Positions 24,670-36,565 of a stretch of 64,000 nt of DNA are shown in pieces. This DNA is from CAVYBY01 sp963766935 (lineage in GTDB: Bacteria; Actinomycetota; UBA4738; HRBIN12): positions 310,001 through 374,000 of the forward strand of contig CAVYBY010000002.1 in the NCBI GenBank assembly GCA_963766935.1. The letters are read 5' to 3'. The notes beneath the pieces were generated by a model. The model was not told the origin of the DNA. It saw only the letters and a list, made by a program, of their open reading frames with translations, and made no database searches. Position 1 is the stretch's first letter. Each line of letters opens with the position of its first letter. The position numbers and the translations under genes were made by a program.

Positions 24670-25457
24670 TCGGGATGCTGGCGGCGACATTCGAGAAACC
24701 GACCACGAAGGACTTCGTCTTCGGGTGCTGGGGGCCTTCGGTGCGGCTCGGCGGCATCGAGTTCTGCATGAACTTCGTCTTCTTCTTGTTGCTGCTCTCT
24801 GCCGGCGCGTTCGTGATCTTCTTCCTGGTGGCATTCTCCAAACCGAAGATCGTGCCGGGCCGTTTCCAGGCCCTTGCCGAGCTCGGCGTCGAGTTCGTCA
24901 GGGAACAGATCGTCGGGCAGATGATCGGGCCGGAGGGTCAGCCCTTCATGGCGCTGATCGCGACTTTCTTCTTCTTCATCCTTTTCGCGAACATCCTCGA
25001 GGTGCTGCCGGCCGTGAACTTCTCGCTCAGCTCGAGGATCGCCTTTCCGCTCGTCATGGCGATCGTGTCCTGGGTCACCTACAACACGGTCGGGATCCGG
25101 AGGCACGGCGTCGGCGGGTACCTGAAGATGGTGCTCTTCCCACCCGGCGCGCCGAAGATCCTCTACGTCATCCTCACGCCCATCGAGTTCATCTCAACCA
25201 TCGTCATCCGGCCGATCACGCTCTCCGTACGTTTGTTCGCCAATCTGCTCGCCGGACACTTTCTCCTGGCGGTGTTCTTCCTCGGAACCGTGTTCTTCCT
25301 GCAAAGCGGCTTCCCGGTTGCCGCGCTCACCGTCGTCTCGTTTCCCTTCGCGGTGATCCTGGTGGCATTCGAGATCTTCGTTTCGATCCTGCAGGCGTTC
25401 ATCTTCAGCATCCTGTCGGCCTCGTACATCGCCGGAGCGCTGGCCGAGGAGCATTGA
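24666..25457 (+). CDS. atpB: F1Fo ATP synthase subunit a
   Basis: Membrane stator subunit that forms the two proton half-channels, 263 aa with five or six transmembrane helices. The essential arginine is R189 in SVRLFANLLAGH, equivalent to E. coli R210. The C-terminal helix LQAFIFSILSASYIAGAL contains the conserved Gln. The start is ATG 24666, coupled by ATGA to the preceding gene. Confidence 0.95.
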   Translation: MIGMLAATFEKPTTKDFVFGCWGPSVRLGGIEFCMNFVFFLLLLSAGAFVIFFLVAFSKPKIVPGRFQALAELGVEFVREQIVGQMIGPEGQPFMALIATFFFFILFANILEVLPAVNFSLSSRIAFPLVMAIVSWVTYNTVGIRRHGVGGYLKMVLFPPGAPKILYVILTPIEFISTIVIRPITLSVRLFANLLAGHFLLAVFFLGTVFFLQSGFPVAALTVVSFPFAVILVAFEIFVSILQAFIFSILSASYIAGALAEEH

Positions 25458-25470
25458 GAAGGAGGCATTC

Positions 25471-25725
25471 GTGTTGGCAACCGTCGTGCACGTCCTCGTA
25501 GGAGCGATCTCCGACGAGGGGCTCAAAGCCATCGGCAAGGGATTGATCTACGGCTTGGCCGCCATCGGGCCCGGTATCGGGATCGGTGTCCTCATGGGCA
25601 AATCCGTGGAAGCCATGGCCCGCCAGCCCGAATACGCGGGGCAGGTCCGATCGATCATGTTCATCGGCATCGGTCTGATCGAGGCGCTTGCGCTGTTCGG
25701 CCTGATGCTCTCGTTCATCATCTAA
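25471..25725 (+). CDS. atpE: F1Fo ATP synthase subunit c
   Basis: Proteolipid of the rotor ring: an 84-aa hairpin of two helices with the polar loop ARQPE. The ion-binding carboxylate is E71 in IGLIEALALFG. The Gln of Na+-coupled rings (helix 1) is Ile here and the residue after the Glu is Ala, so coupling to H+ is predicted. The first helix has the GPGIGIG glycine motif. Start GTG 25471 follows an AAGGAGG Shine-Dalgarno; TTG at 25474 is an alternative. Confidence 0.95.
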   Translation: MLATVVHVLVGAISDEGLKAIGKGLIYGLAAIGPGIGIGVLMGKSVEAMARQPEYAGQVRSIMFIGIGLIEALALFGLMLSFII

Positions 25726-25737
25726 AGGGGCCGGGCG

Positions 25738-26301
25738 ATGTTCTCTTTGATCGGAGTCGGACTGGTCGCGGCCGAAGCGGTCAGCGACAAGAACGACCTC
25801 TATCCGCATTGGAACGAGTTGATCGTCGGCGCCGTCGCGTTCGCCGTGCTCTACGTCTTCATGTGGAAGTGGGTGCTGCCGCAGATCGGCAAGCTCCTCG
25901 AGGAGCGCCGTGCCGCGATCCAGGGAAACATGGAGAAGGCCGAGGCGACACGTTCGGAGGCGGATCAGATCCTCGCCGAGTACCGCGAGCAGCTCACCGG
26001 CGCGCGCGACGAAGCCAACCGGGTCATCGAGGAGGCCCGGCGCATGGCCGAGCAGGTTCGCCGCGATCTCCAGGAGCGGGCCGAGGACGAGGCCGCGGCC
26101 ACGGTCACCCGCGCTCAGGAAGAGATCCGCAACGAGCGCGACCGTGCGCTCGAGGAGCTGCGGGCACAGGTCAAGGAGATCGCCGTCGAGCTGGCCGGAC
26201 GCGTCGTCGGACAGACCATCGATCCGGCAACGCACGAGCGCCTCATCGACGAGTACATCGACGAGGTCGCCCACACGTCGAACGGGAAGCACGAGCCGTG
26301 A
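25738..26301 (+). CDS. atpF: F1Fo ATP synthase subunit b
   Basis: Peripheral stalk subunit, 187 aa: one N-terminal membrane helix (residues ~28-48), then a long right-handed coiled coil rich in Glu, Arg and Ala. The segment ELAGRVVGQTID near the C-terminus is the typical delta-contacting end. The stop overlaps the GTG of atpH. Confidence 0.94.
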   Translation: MFSLIGVGLVAAEAVSDKNDLYPHWNELIVGAVAFAVLYVFMWKWVLPQIGKLLEERRAAIQGNMEKAEATRSEADQILAEYREQLTGARDEANRVIEEARRMAEQVRRDLQERAEDEAAATVTRAQEEIRNERDRALEELRAQVKEIAVELAGRVVGQTIDPATHERLIDEYIDEVAHTSNGKHEP

Positions 26302-26834
26302 CGGACGACCGCCTGATCCAGGGTTACGCGGAGGCGCTCTTCGCGGTGGCCGACGCCGAGGGCGTCCTGCCCACCGTCGAGAACGAGCTGTACGGCTTCG
26401 CGCGGGCGCTCGAGCAGAACCACGAGCTCCGCGAGGCGCTGACGGATGCGTCCTTGCCGGTGGAGAACAAGAAGACGGTCGTGCGGGAGCTGATCGGTCA
26501 CCGGGCGAATCCGGTGACCGTCAACGTGCTGGGGTTTGCGATCGACGCCGGCCGGGCCCGAGAGCTGCCGAAGATCGTCGATGCGCTCGCCGAGCGCGCG
26601 GCCGCGGAGCGCCAGCACCGGGTGGCCGAGGTCCGGACCGCCGTGCCGCTCACGGACGAGCAGCGCCAACGGCTCGCCGAGGCGCTCGGGAAGGCCACGC
26701 ACAGCCAGATCGACGTGAAGGTGGTCGTGGATACGAGCGTGATCGGCGGCGTGGTCGCTCGCATCGGCGACGAGGTCTTCGACGGCTCGATCCGCCGCCG
26801 GCTGGATCAGGCGAAAGAGCGACTGGGGAGCTAG
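26298..26834 (+). CDS. atpH: F1Fo ATP synthase subunit delta
   Basis: Connects the peripheral stalk to the top of F1; 178 aa from GTG 26298. The N-terminal six-helix domain begins IQGYAEALFAVADAEG, and the C-terminal signature VIGGVVARIGDEVFDGSI is conserved. It is the ordinary separate delta, not the b-delta fusion found in mycobacteria. Confidence 0.94.
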   Translation: MTDDRLIQGYAEALFAVADAEGVLPTVENELYGFARALEQNHELREALTDASLPVENKKTVVRELIGHRANPVTVNVLGFAIDAGRARELPKIVDALAERAAAERQHRVAEVRTAVPLTDEQRQRLAEALGKATHSQIDVKVVVDTSVIGGVVARIGDEVFDGSIRRRLDQAKERLGS

Positions 26835-26836
26835 GG

Positions 26837-28495
<1,659 letters not shown>

Positions 28496-29386
28496 ATGGG
28501 GGCGAAGCTCCGCATCGTTCGCCGGCGGATCCGCACGGTCCAGTCGACCAAGAAGATCACGCGCGCGATGGAGCTGATCGCGTCCTCGCGGATCGTCCGG
28601 GCGCAGCAGCGGGTCGAGGCCTCCCGGCCGTACGCGGTCCAGCTGACGAAGGCGATGGAGGACGTCGCCCGCCACAGCGCGTCGCTCTCGCATCCGCTGC
28701 TCGAGGAACGCGAGACCCCGACGAAGTCCGGGATCCTCGTGGTCACCTCGGACCGGGGGCTCGCCGGTTCGTACAACGCCAACGTGCTCAAGGTCGCCGA
28801 GGCGGTCCGCCGTGACGCGACGGGCCGCGGGCTCGAGCCGGTGCTCTACGTGATCGGAAAGAAGGGTCTCGGCTACTTCAAGTTCCGAGGAGTTCCGGTT
28901 CGCGGTTCCTGGCAAGGATTCAGCGAGGTTCCCCCGTATGCCAAGGCAGAGGAGATCGGCCGGGCGCTCATCACCGACTTCGCCGAGGGCGAGTTCGACG
29001 AGCTGGCGTGCGCGTACACGGACTTCCGTTCCGCCTTCACGTTGCGCGCGACCTGGCAACGGTTTCTGCCGATCGCGCCGGAGGAGGTCGCGGGGCCCGG
29101 GCACCAGGTGAAGGCGGAGTACGCCTTCGAGCCGGAGCCGGAGGAGCTGCTCGGCAGCCTGCTGCCCCAGTACATCGTCACGAAGGTCTACGCGGCTCTG
29201 CTCGAGTCGGCGGCGTCGGAGAACGCCGCCCGGCGGCGCGCGATGAAGGCCGCGACCGACAACGCGGAGGAGCTGATCAAGGTGTTGAGCAGGCAGGCCA
29301 ACCGGGCCCGCCAGGACGAGATCACCACGGAGATCTCTGAGATCGTCGGCGGAGCCGAAGCGCTCTCGACGGCGTCGGGAGCGTGA
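28496..29386 (+). CDS. atpG: F1Fo ATP synthase subunit gamma
   Basis: Central rotor shaft, 296 aa, starting immediately after the atpA stop (TAG-ATG). The N-terminal helix is AKLRIVRRRIRTVQSTKKIT and the C-terminal helix contains RRRAMKAATDNAEELI, both conserved. The globular middle part includes the TSDRGLAGSYN motif. Confidence 0.96.
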   Translation: MGAKLRIVRRRIRTVQSTKKITRAMELIASSRIVRAQQRVEASRPYAVQLTKAMEDVARHSASLSHPLLEERETPTKSGILVVTSDRGLAGSYNANVLKVAEAVRRDATGRGLEPVLYVIGKKGLGYFKFRGVPVRGSWQGFSEVPPYAKAEEIGRALITDFAEGEFDELACAYTDFRSAFTLRATWQRFLPIAPEEVAGPGHQVKAEYAFEPEPEELLGSLLPQYIVTKVYAALLESAASENAARRRAMKAATDNAEELIKVLSRQANRARQDEITTEISEIVGGAEALSTASGA

Positions 29387-29391
29387 GAGCG

Positions 29392-30822
<1,431 letters not shown>

Positions 30823-30836
30823 CCGGGCGGTCGTCG

Positions 30837-31250
30837 ATGGCGCTCGAGGTTCACGTCGTCACGCCCGAGAGGGAACTCTGGTCGGGCGAAGCCGATATGG
30901 TCGTCGGGCGCGGCGTCGACGGCGAGGTCGGCATCCTGCAGGGCCACCAGCCGCTCCTCCTCCAGCTGGCGATCGGCGCCCTCCGCGTCTATCTGCCCGG
31001 CGGTTCGTCGGAGGTCGTCGTCGTTGTCGACGGTGGCTTCCTTCACGTGGCGAACGAAGAGGGGGGCACCAGGGTCGACGTGCTGGCTTCGTACGCCGAG
31101 ATGGAGGACGAGGTCGACGTGGAGGCCGCTCGCGTGCGCGCGGCGGAGATCCAGGCCCACTTGGCCGGCACCGATCTCACCGACGACCAGATCGAGTCGG
31201 GGAAGGCGGAGCTGCAGAAAGCGGTCCTGCGGATGGGGCTCGCCGGCTGA
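30837..31250 (+). CDS. atpC: F1Fo ATP synthase subunit epsilon
   Basis: Rotor foot and hydrolysis regulator, 137 aa. The N-terminal beta-sandwich reads LEVHVVTPERELWSGEADMV and GEVGILQGHQPLL. A C-terminal helical hairpin is present but short. It ends the atp operon; murA follows after 74 bp with its own -10 element. Confidence 0.95.
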   Translation: MALEVHVVTPERELWSGEADMVVGRGVDGEVGILQGHQPLLLQLAIGALRVYLPGGSSEVVVVVDGGFLHVANEEGGTRVDVLASYAEMEDEVDVEAARVRAAEIQAHLAGTDLTDDQIESGKAELQKAVLRMGLAG

Positions 31251-31311
31251 TCGTAGGCCCCCGGCGGGAGGGGAACGGGCCGAATCGCGGTCCGGGGCGC
31301 CTTCCGGGCAA

Positions 31312-31317
31312 TACCAT
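31312..31317 (+). promoter_or_regulatory. -10 element of murA
   Basis: TACCAT lies 7 nt before ATG 31325. It contains an upstream in-frame ATG (31316), so a transcript starting from this promoter would begin at the second ATG. No clear -35. Confidence 0.45.
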
Positions 31318-31324
31318 GGACTCG

Positions 31325-32593
31325 ATGGATCGGCTCTTCGTCACCGGGGGGGCGCGCCTGGCCGGCTCCGTCCGGGTCTCGGGCGCCAAGAATGCTGCCC
31401 CAAAGCTCATGGCGGCGTCCATGCTCGCCCCGGGCACGAGCGTGGTCCGAAACGTCCCGCGTGTGAGCGACCGGGCCGTGATGGCCGAGATCCTCGAGCA
31501 CCTCGGCGTCGGCGTGTCCCAAGAGGGTGACGCCGTCGTCCTCGACACCACCGAGGTGACGGGCGTCGAGGCGCCCCACGACCTGGTTCGCCGGATGCGC
31601 GCGTCGATCGTGGTGCTCGGTCCGCTGCTGGCGCGGTGCGGACGGGCGCGAGTGTCGCTGCCCGGCGGCGACGAGATCGGGGCCCGCCCCGTCGACCTGC
31701 ATGTGCGCGGGCTCCAGCGGATGGGAGCCGCGGTCCGCTCCGAGCACGGGTTCCTGATCGCGGAGGCGGCGACGCTGCACGGCGCCGTCCTCACCCTCGA
31801 CTACCCGAGCGTGACGGCGACGGAGAACCTGATGATGGCGGCCACGACGGCGCGCGGCACGACCGTCATCGACAACGCGGCCCGCGAGCCCGAGGTGGCC
31901 GACCTTGCCGAGTTCCTGCGGGCCATGGGCGCGATGGTGGACGGCGCCGGAACGTCGACGATCGAGATCCAGGGTGTCGACGAGCTGCACCCGGCCGAGC
32001 ACACGACCATGCCCGACCGGATCGAGGCCGGGACGTGGGCGGCGGCCGCGGTCGCGACGAGCGGCGACGTCACCATCGAGAACGCCCGGCCCGATCACAT
32101 GGAGCTGCTGCTCACCAAGCTCTCCGACGCCGGGGCCGAGGTCTCGATGACGGACGCGGGTCTGCGCATCCTCCAGGTGGACCGCCCGCGCGCGGTCGAT
32201 TTCGTGACCCTGCCGTATCCGGGCATCGCCACCGATTTCCAGCCGATCCTGATGGCGACGCTCTCGATCGCCGAAGGGACGAGCATCGCCACCGAGAACG
32301 TCTTCGAGGCACGCTTCCTCTACGTCGGCGAGCTCCAGCGCATGGGGGCCGACATCCGGACCGAGGGGCACCACGCCGTGATCCGCGGGGTGGAGCGGCT
32401 CTCCGCCGCGCCGGTGCGCGCGCTCGACATCCGGGCCGGCGCGGCAATGGCGATCGCCGGGCTCGCGGCCGACGGCGTGACCGAGATCGTCGACATGCAC
32501 CACGTGGATCGCGGCTACGAGGACTTCGAGAAGAAGCTCGAGCGGCTCGGCGCCGAGGTCAGACGGGAGCGCGAGCTCCTCGTACTTCCGTGA
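31325..32593 (+). CDS. murA: UDP-N-acetylglucosamine 1-carboxyvinyltransferase (Asp-type, fosfomycin-insensitive)
   Basis: First committed step of peptidoglycan synthesis, adding enolpyruvate to UDP-GlcNAc. I choose ATG 31325 (422 aa), which gives the usual MDRLFVTGG start and fits the -10 element; ATG 31316 is the alternative. The substrate lysine is in SGAKNAAPK and the catalytic Asp in ATDFQP. The loop that normally carries the fosfomycin-reactive cysteine (E. coli C115) reads LPGGDEIGARPVD, with Asp at residue 116. The same Cys-to-Asp change makes M. tuberculosis MurA intrinsically fosfomycin-resistant, so resistance at target level is predicted. Position after atpC is as in mycobacteria. 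Confidence 0.95.
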   Translation: MDRLFVTGGARLAGSVRVSGAKNAAPKLMAASMLAPGTSVVRNVPRVSDRAVMAEILEHLGVGVSQEGDAVVLDTTEVTGVEAPHDLVRRMRASIVVLGPLLARCGRARVSLPGGDEIGARPVDLHVRGLQRMGAAVRSEHGFLIAEAATLHGAVLTLDYPSVTATENLMMAATTARGTTVIDNAAREPEVADLAEFLRAMGAMVDGAGTSTIEIQGVDELHPAEHTTMPDRIEAGTWAAAAVATSGDVTIENARPDHMELLLTKLSDAGAEVSMTDAGLRILQVDRPRAVDFVTLPYPGIATDFQPILMATLSIAEGTSIATENVFEARFLYVGELQRMGADIRTEGHHAVIRGVERLSAAPVRALDIRAGAAMAIAGLAADGVTEIVDMHHVDRGYEDFEKKLERLGAEVRRERELLVLP

Positions 32594-34223
32594 GGTTGCG
32601 GCTCGCCTCGGCGGCCGCCCTCTCGCTCGGCGCGGTGCTCGCAACGTCCGCCCCCGCCGCGTCGGCCGCCACCGAGGCCGGAGCGACGGTCGTCCTGGTC
32701 CGGGGCTGGTCCCTGCCCGCGCTGCTGGCGGTGCCGTGCATCCGCGAGATGGCGGCCGGCGGCGGAGCGGGCCTGGTGGCGCCGGACGACACCGCGGCCG
32801 AGCTGCGCGCCCGCCTGGGAACCCCGGCGGGTCTCAGCGTCGTCGACGCGACCGGGTCGAACGCCGCGACCCTCGACGCCACGTGCCGGCAGCTCGCGCC
32901 CGGCGGGCTCGGCCTGGTGGTCGGCGTCGGTCCCGGCCCCGCGGGGAGCCGGCCGTGCCCGTGGTTGCCTCGTGGACGGGCGGGCGGGACGGTCCGCCGC
33001 GCGCGCTGACGTCGGACTCGACCCATCGAACCGGGGTGCTCATTCCCGACGACCTCGTTGCGACCGTCGACGCCGCGCTCGACGTCCCCATCCCGTCCGG
33101 CGTCGCCGGGACCCCGGTCCACCCGGCGAACGCGCCGGCGCCGACCGACCTGTACCGGCGGTACCTGGAGCAGCGCCGGCTCGTGGTGCCGATCGGAGCG
33201 ATCGCGACGCTCTACGTGGGATTGGCCGGTCTCGCCGGGGTTTGGGCGCTCCGAAGCCGCCGGGCGACGTCCTGGGGCTCGCGGCTCGCCGCCGGACTCG
33301 TCGTGAGCATCTTCCCGCTGTCGGTCGCGCTTCTTGAAGCCGGTCACCTGCCGAGGCTCTCGTACGCGACCGCCGTCCCGTTCATCGTTGCGGTGACCCT
33401 TGCGGGGTCGGTGCTCGGCGTCGCGCTCGCCCGGCGTTTCGGGCCCACCGCGGCGCTCGGCATCGTCGGAGTCCTGACATTCGGGACGATCGCGATCGAA
33501 ACGATTGCCGGCTGGACCGCCGCCATCACGCCGCTGCTGGGAGGGGCACAGCTCGACGGGGGCCGGTTCTTCGGCATGCCCAATGTTGAGGTGGGGCTCG
33601 TGCTCGGCGCCACGATCGCCGTCGCGCAGGCGCTTCCGGACGCGCGGGCCGGCGTGGTGGTGGTGTTTTCCGCCGCGCTCATGGCCGGTCTCCCGTCGCT
33701 CGGGGCGAACATCGGCGCCGCGGTCACGCTGGCGGCGGCTTCGGGCATCTGGCTCGGTGTTTCGGAGCGACGGCCGATCCGGGTGACGGCGCTGTTCGCT
33801 GCGGCCGGCGCGGCGGCCGGCGGGGTCGCCGTGTTCGCCGCGAACCGCCTCCTGGCCGCGCCCACGTACGTCACCCGGGCGATCGACGAGGCGAACGGAC
33901 CCGCCGGCGTCGTCCGCCACTGGTTCGACCGGCTCGAGGTCGGCTTCGACCTGATCGCCCGGAATCCGTTCGCGCTGATCCCGGTCGTGGGGACGCTCGT
34001 GCTCGGGCTGGTCGCCCTGCGGCCTCCCGCGGCGATCCGCGCCGCCTTCGACCGCCACCGGGTCTGGCAGGACGCGGTGGTCACGATCGCCGCGGGCTCG
34101 GTGGTCGCCTACTTCCTCAACGACTCCGGGGCCGCCGCCCTTGGGCTCGGCTTCGGCACCGGTCTCGGCTCGATGCTCTTCGTGTCGCTCGCGAGCACGG
34201 CGTGGAAGATGGAGGGCGAATGA
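32590..34223 (+). CDS. Unrecognised secreted/membrane protein, frame interrupted near 32943
   Basis: I do not recognise the family. GTG 32590 overlaps the murA stop and opens a signal peptide (ALSLGAVLATSAPAASA), then an extracytoplasmic segment (TVVLVRGWSLPALLAVPCI). That frame ends at 33009, but the sequence continues convincingly in another frame from about 32946 (AVPVVASWTGGRDGPP). One extra G in the G run 32943-32946 restores a single 544-aa protein. The C-terminal half has about ten hydrophobic helices with GGAQLDGGRFFGMPNVEVG, SLGANIG and FLNDSGAAALG, polar motifs inside membrane segments that suggest a transporter or membrane enzyme. Downstream it shares ATGA with the CPBP gene. Confidence 0.65.
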
Positions 34224-35013
34224 GCCTTCCTCCTCGCCCCGATCTCGGATCCGTCGTCCCCCCGTCCCGGGGCTGCTCCCGGCCCAGGCTCCGGGGACGG
34301 CGACGTGGAGCTGGTGGGAGGTCCTGCTCGTCTACCTGGGCGCGTACTTCCTCGGCTCGATCGTCGGGGTGCCCCTGTACTTCGCGCTCCACGGCAGCTC
34401 GACGACGGGCCCCGCAGGGACCGCCGAGCTGGCGGTCTCGCTTCTGAGCGCCCTGGTCTCGGGCGGCGTGCTCATCGGGTGGATGCAGACCAAGCACCCC
34501 GGCTGGACCCGGGTCGTCGGATGGCCGTCGTGGTCAGAGGTGCCGAGGGAGCTCGCGATCGGCGCCCTGCTGGGGCTCGCCGTCCTGTTCGGCGCGAACA
34601 TCGCGTCCCAGCTGCTGCTCGAGGTCTTCCGGAGCGCGGCCGGCCACTCCGTCGAGCTGCCCAGGCAGGTGAGCTCGAATCTGTCGACGGCCGGCGCCAT
34701 CTTGTTCGCCGTCTACGCGATGCTCGTGGCCCCCGCCGTCGAGGAGCTGTTCTTCCGCGGTCTGCTGTTCCGATCGCTCCGTCGCCGTCACGGCGTCTGG
34801 ATCGCCGCCCTCGGCTCGGCGATCCCGTTCGGCCTCGTCCACTACGTCGGAGGAGCGTGGACGAGCGCGGTGGCGTTGCAGCTCACCATGGTGGTGACGG
34901 GGATCGGTCTGGCCCTCGTGCACGAGCGGCGCGGCAACCTCCTGGCCAACATGGCGAGCCATGCGGCGTTCAACACCGTCGCGGTCGTCTGGATCCTCGC
35001 GCTCGGGCACTGA
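34220..35013 (+). CDS. CPBP-family intramembrane metalloprotease, frame interrupted near 34258
   Basis: The membrane protein has the CPBP/Abi signature EExxxR in VAPAVEELFFRGLLF, a second-motif FGLVHYVGG and the third-motif histidine in NMASHAAFNTV. These are the metal ligands of Rce1-like glutamic/metallo proteases. The expected ATG (34220, overlapping the previous stop) reads MSLPPRPDLGSVVP and then goes out of frame. The rest is in another frame starting PVPGLLPAQAPGTATWSWWE. Lengthening the C6 run at 34258-34263 to C7 gives one 264-aa protein. As assembled, translation would need an internal start. Function (prenyl-type processing, bacteriocin immunity or other) is unknown. Confidence 0.75.
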
Positions 35014-35050
35014 TCCCGGATCGCCGTCTCCCTGCGGGGCCGGTCGCCCG

Positions 35051-35056
35051 TATCCT
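35051..35056 (+). promoter_or_regulatory. -10 element, SCP2-like gene
   Basis: TATCCT ends 9 nt before the GTG at 35066; no Shine-Dalgarno is seen. It fits the leaderless pattern. Confidence 0.5.
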
Positions 35057-35065
35057 GTGGCGCGA

Positions 35066-35485
35066 GTGCCCCAGTTCCCGAGCGACCCGTGGTTCCAGGC
35101 GCTGATCGAGCGGATCAACGCCTCCGAGCCCTACCGCGAGGCGGCGGCGACCTGGGAGGGCGACGTGGCGTTCCAGATCGAGGCCGAGCCCGGTCGAGGC
35201 CTGGCCGAGACCGCGTGGGGCTACCTCGATCTGTGGCACGGCGCCTGCCGCGGCGGCGGGGCGGTCACGGCCGAGGAGGGCGCTCGCGCGGCGTTCGTGA
35301 TCCGCGCCTCGTACTCGCGGTGGCGCGACGTGCTTGCCGACGAGCTCGACCCGATCCGCGCGATGATGCAGGGCAAACTGAAGGTGCGTGGATCCCTCCC
35401 CACGATCCTTCGATACGTCCGCGCGGCCCTCGAGCTGCTTCGGTGCGCGCAGGAAGTCGAGACGACCTACGCGGACGAGGCGTAG
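35066..35485 (+). CDS. SCP2 sterol-carrier-like domain protein
   Basis: A 139-aa soluble protein. After a short helix (FQALIERINASEPYREAAATW) it shows the SCP2 fold pattern: a strand series around GDVAFQIEAEPGRG, then ADVVIRASY-like AAFVIRASYSRWRDVLADELDPI, then MMQGKLKVRGSL. This matches stand-alone actinobacterial SCP2 proteins that bind lipids or acyl-CoAs. The start is GTG 35066 from the -10 position; the open frame extends further upstream without conserved sequence. The next gene begins directly after the stop. Confidence 0.7.
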   Translation: MPQFPSDPWFQALIERINASEPYREAAATWEGDVAFQIEAEPGRGLAETAWGYLDLWHGACRGGGAVTAEEGARAAFVIRASYSRWRDVLADELDPIRAMMQGKLKVRGSLPTILRYVRAALELLRCAQEVETTYADEA

Positions 35486-36565
35486 GTGCGCGCCGTCGTC
35501 TTCGCCGCGCCCGGCCGCGTCGAGGTCGCCGAAGTTCCCGACCCGCGCGTCCGCGAGCCGGGCGACGCGCTCGTCCGAGTGACCCGCTCGGCCATCTGCG
35601 GATCGGATCTTCATTTCTACCGCGGCGAACCGCCGCTCGAGCCGGGCGACGTGATGGGCCACGAGGCGGTGGGGGTGGTCGAGGCGGTCGGCGATGCGGT
35701 GAGGGACGTGTCGGCCGGCGACCGCGTCGGCGTCGCGTTCCATGTCGCGTGCGGCGCCTGCTGGTGGTGCGCGCGCGGCGAGACCGGGCTCTGCGACCGG
35801 TACCGAACGTTCGGGACCGGCGTCTACGGCCACGGCCTCGGCGGCGCGCAGGCCGAGCTCCTGCTCGTGCCCGGCGCCGATCTGAACCTGCTGCCGATCC
35901 CCGACGGCGTGGACGACGACCGCGCGATCTTCGTGACCGACGTGCTCGCGACCGCGCTGCACGCCGCCTCGGTCGTCGATCCGGCGCCCGGTGAGACCGT
36001 CGCGGTCGTCGGATGCGGGCCCGTGGGGCTCCTGCTGTGCGCGGCGCTCGCGGACACCGCCGGGCAGGTGCTGGCGCTGGACACGGTTGCCGACCGGCTG
36101 GCGCTGGCCGAGGGGTTCGGGGCGATCCCGGTCGACGCCGGAGCGCTCAACCCCGAGTCTGCCGTCGTGGATCTGACCGGGGGGCGCGGGGCGGACGTGG
36201 TCGTCGACGCCGTCGGGACGCCGGCGGCGTTCGAGCGGGCCACCGAGCTCGTCCGGCGAGGCGGCCGTGTCGTCGTGGTCGGCATGTACACGGGTGAGGC
36301 CGTGGAGATCCAGCTGGGGTCGTTGTGGATCCGCGGGATCGAGATCCGATTCGCGGGGGTGTGTCCCGTGCACACCGCGTGGGGCGAGGCGATGACGGCC
36401 GTCGAGTCCGGACGGATCGATCCCTCCCCGCTCGTCAGCCATCGTCTTCCGCTCGAGCGGGCCCCCGAGGGCTACGAGCGGTTTGCCCGCCGGGAGGCCG
36501 TCAAGGTCCTGCTTGCGCCCGGCGACGGGTGGGGCCCGGGTTCCGAGGGGGACGCGTCCGGGTGA
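35486..36565 (+). CDS. Zinc-dependent alcohol dehydrogenase (MDR family)
   Basis: Medium-chain dehydrogenase, 359 aa, GTG start abutting the preceding stop. Catalytic zinc ligands are C38 (AICGSDLH) with H59-E60 (MGHEAVG). The structural zinc lobe has four cysteines, C89, C92, C95 and C103 (CGACWWCARGETGLC). The cofactor motif is VGCGPVGLL, near residue 170. The pattern resembles glutathione-independent formaldehyde or sorbitol/threonine dehydrogenases, but the substrate cannot be assigned. It is coupled to the next gene by GTGA. Confidence 0.85.
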   Translation: MRAVVFAAPGRVEVAEVPDPRVREPGDALVRVTRSAICGSDLHFYRGEPPLEPGDVMGHEAVGVVEAVGDAVRDVSAGDRVGVAFHVACGACWWCARGETGLCDRYRTFGTGVYGHGLGGAQAELLLVPGADLNLLPIPDGVDDDRAIFVTDVLATALHAASVVDPAPGETVAVVGCGPVGLLLCAALADTAGQVLALDTVADRLALAEGFGAIPVDAGALNPESAVVDLTGGRGADVVVDAVGTPAAFERATELVRRGGRVVVVGMYTGEAVEIQLGSLWIRGIEIRFAGVCPVHTAWGEAMTAVESGRIDPSPLVSHRLPLERAPEGYERFARREAVKVLLAPGDGWGPGSEGDASG

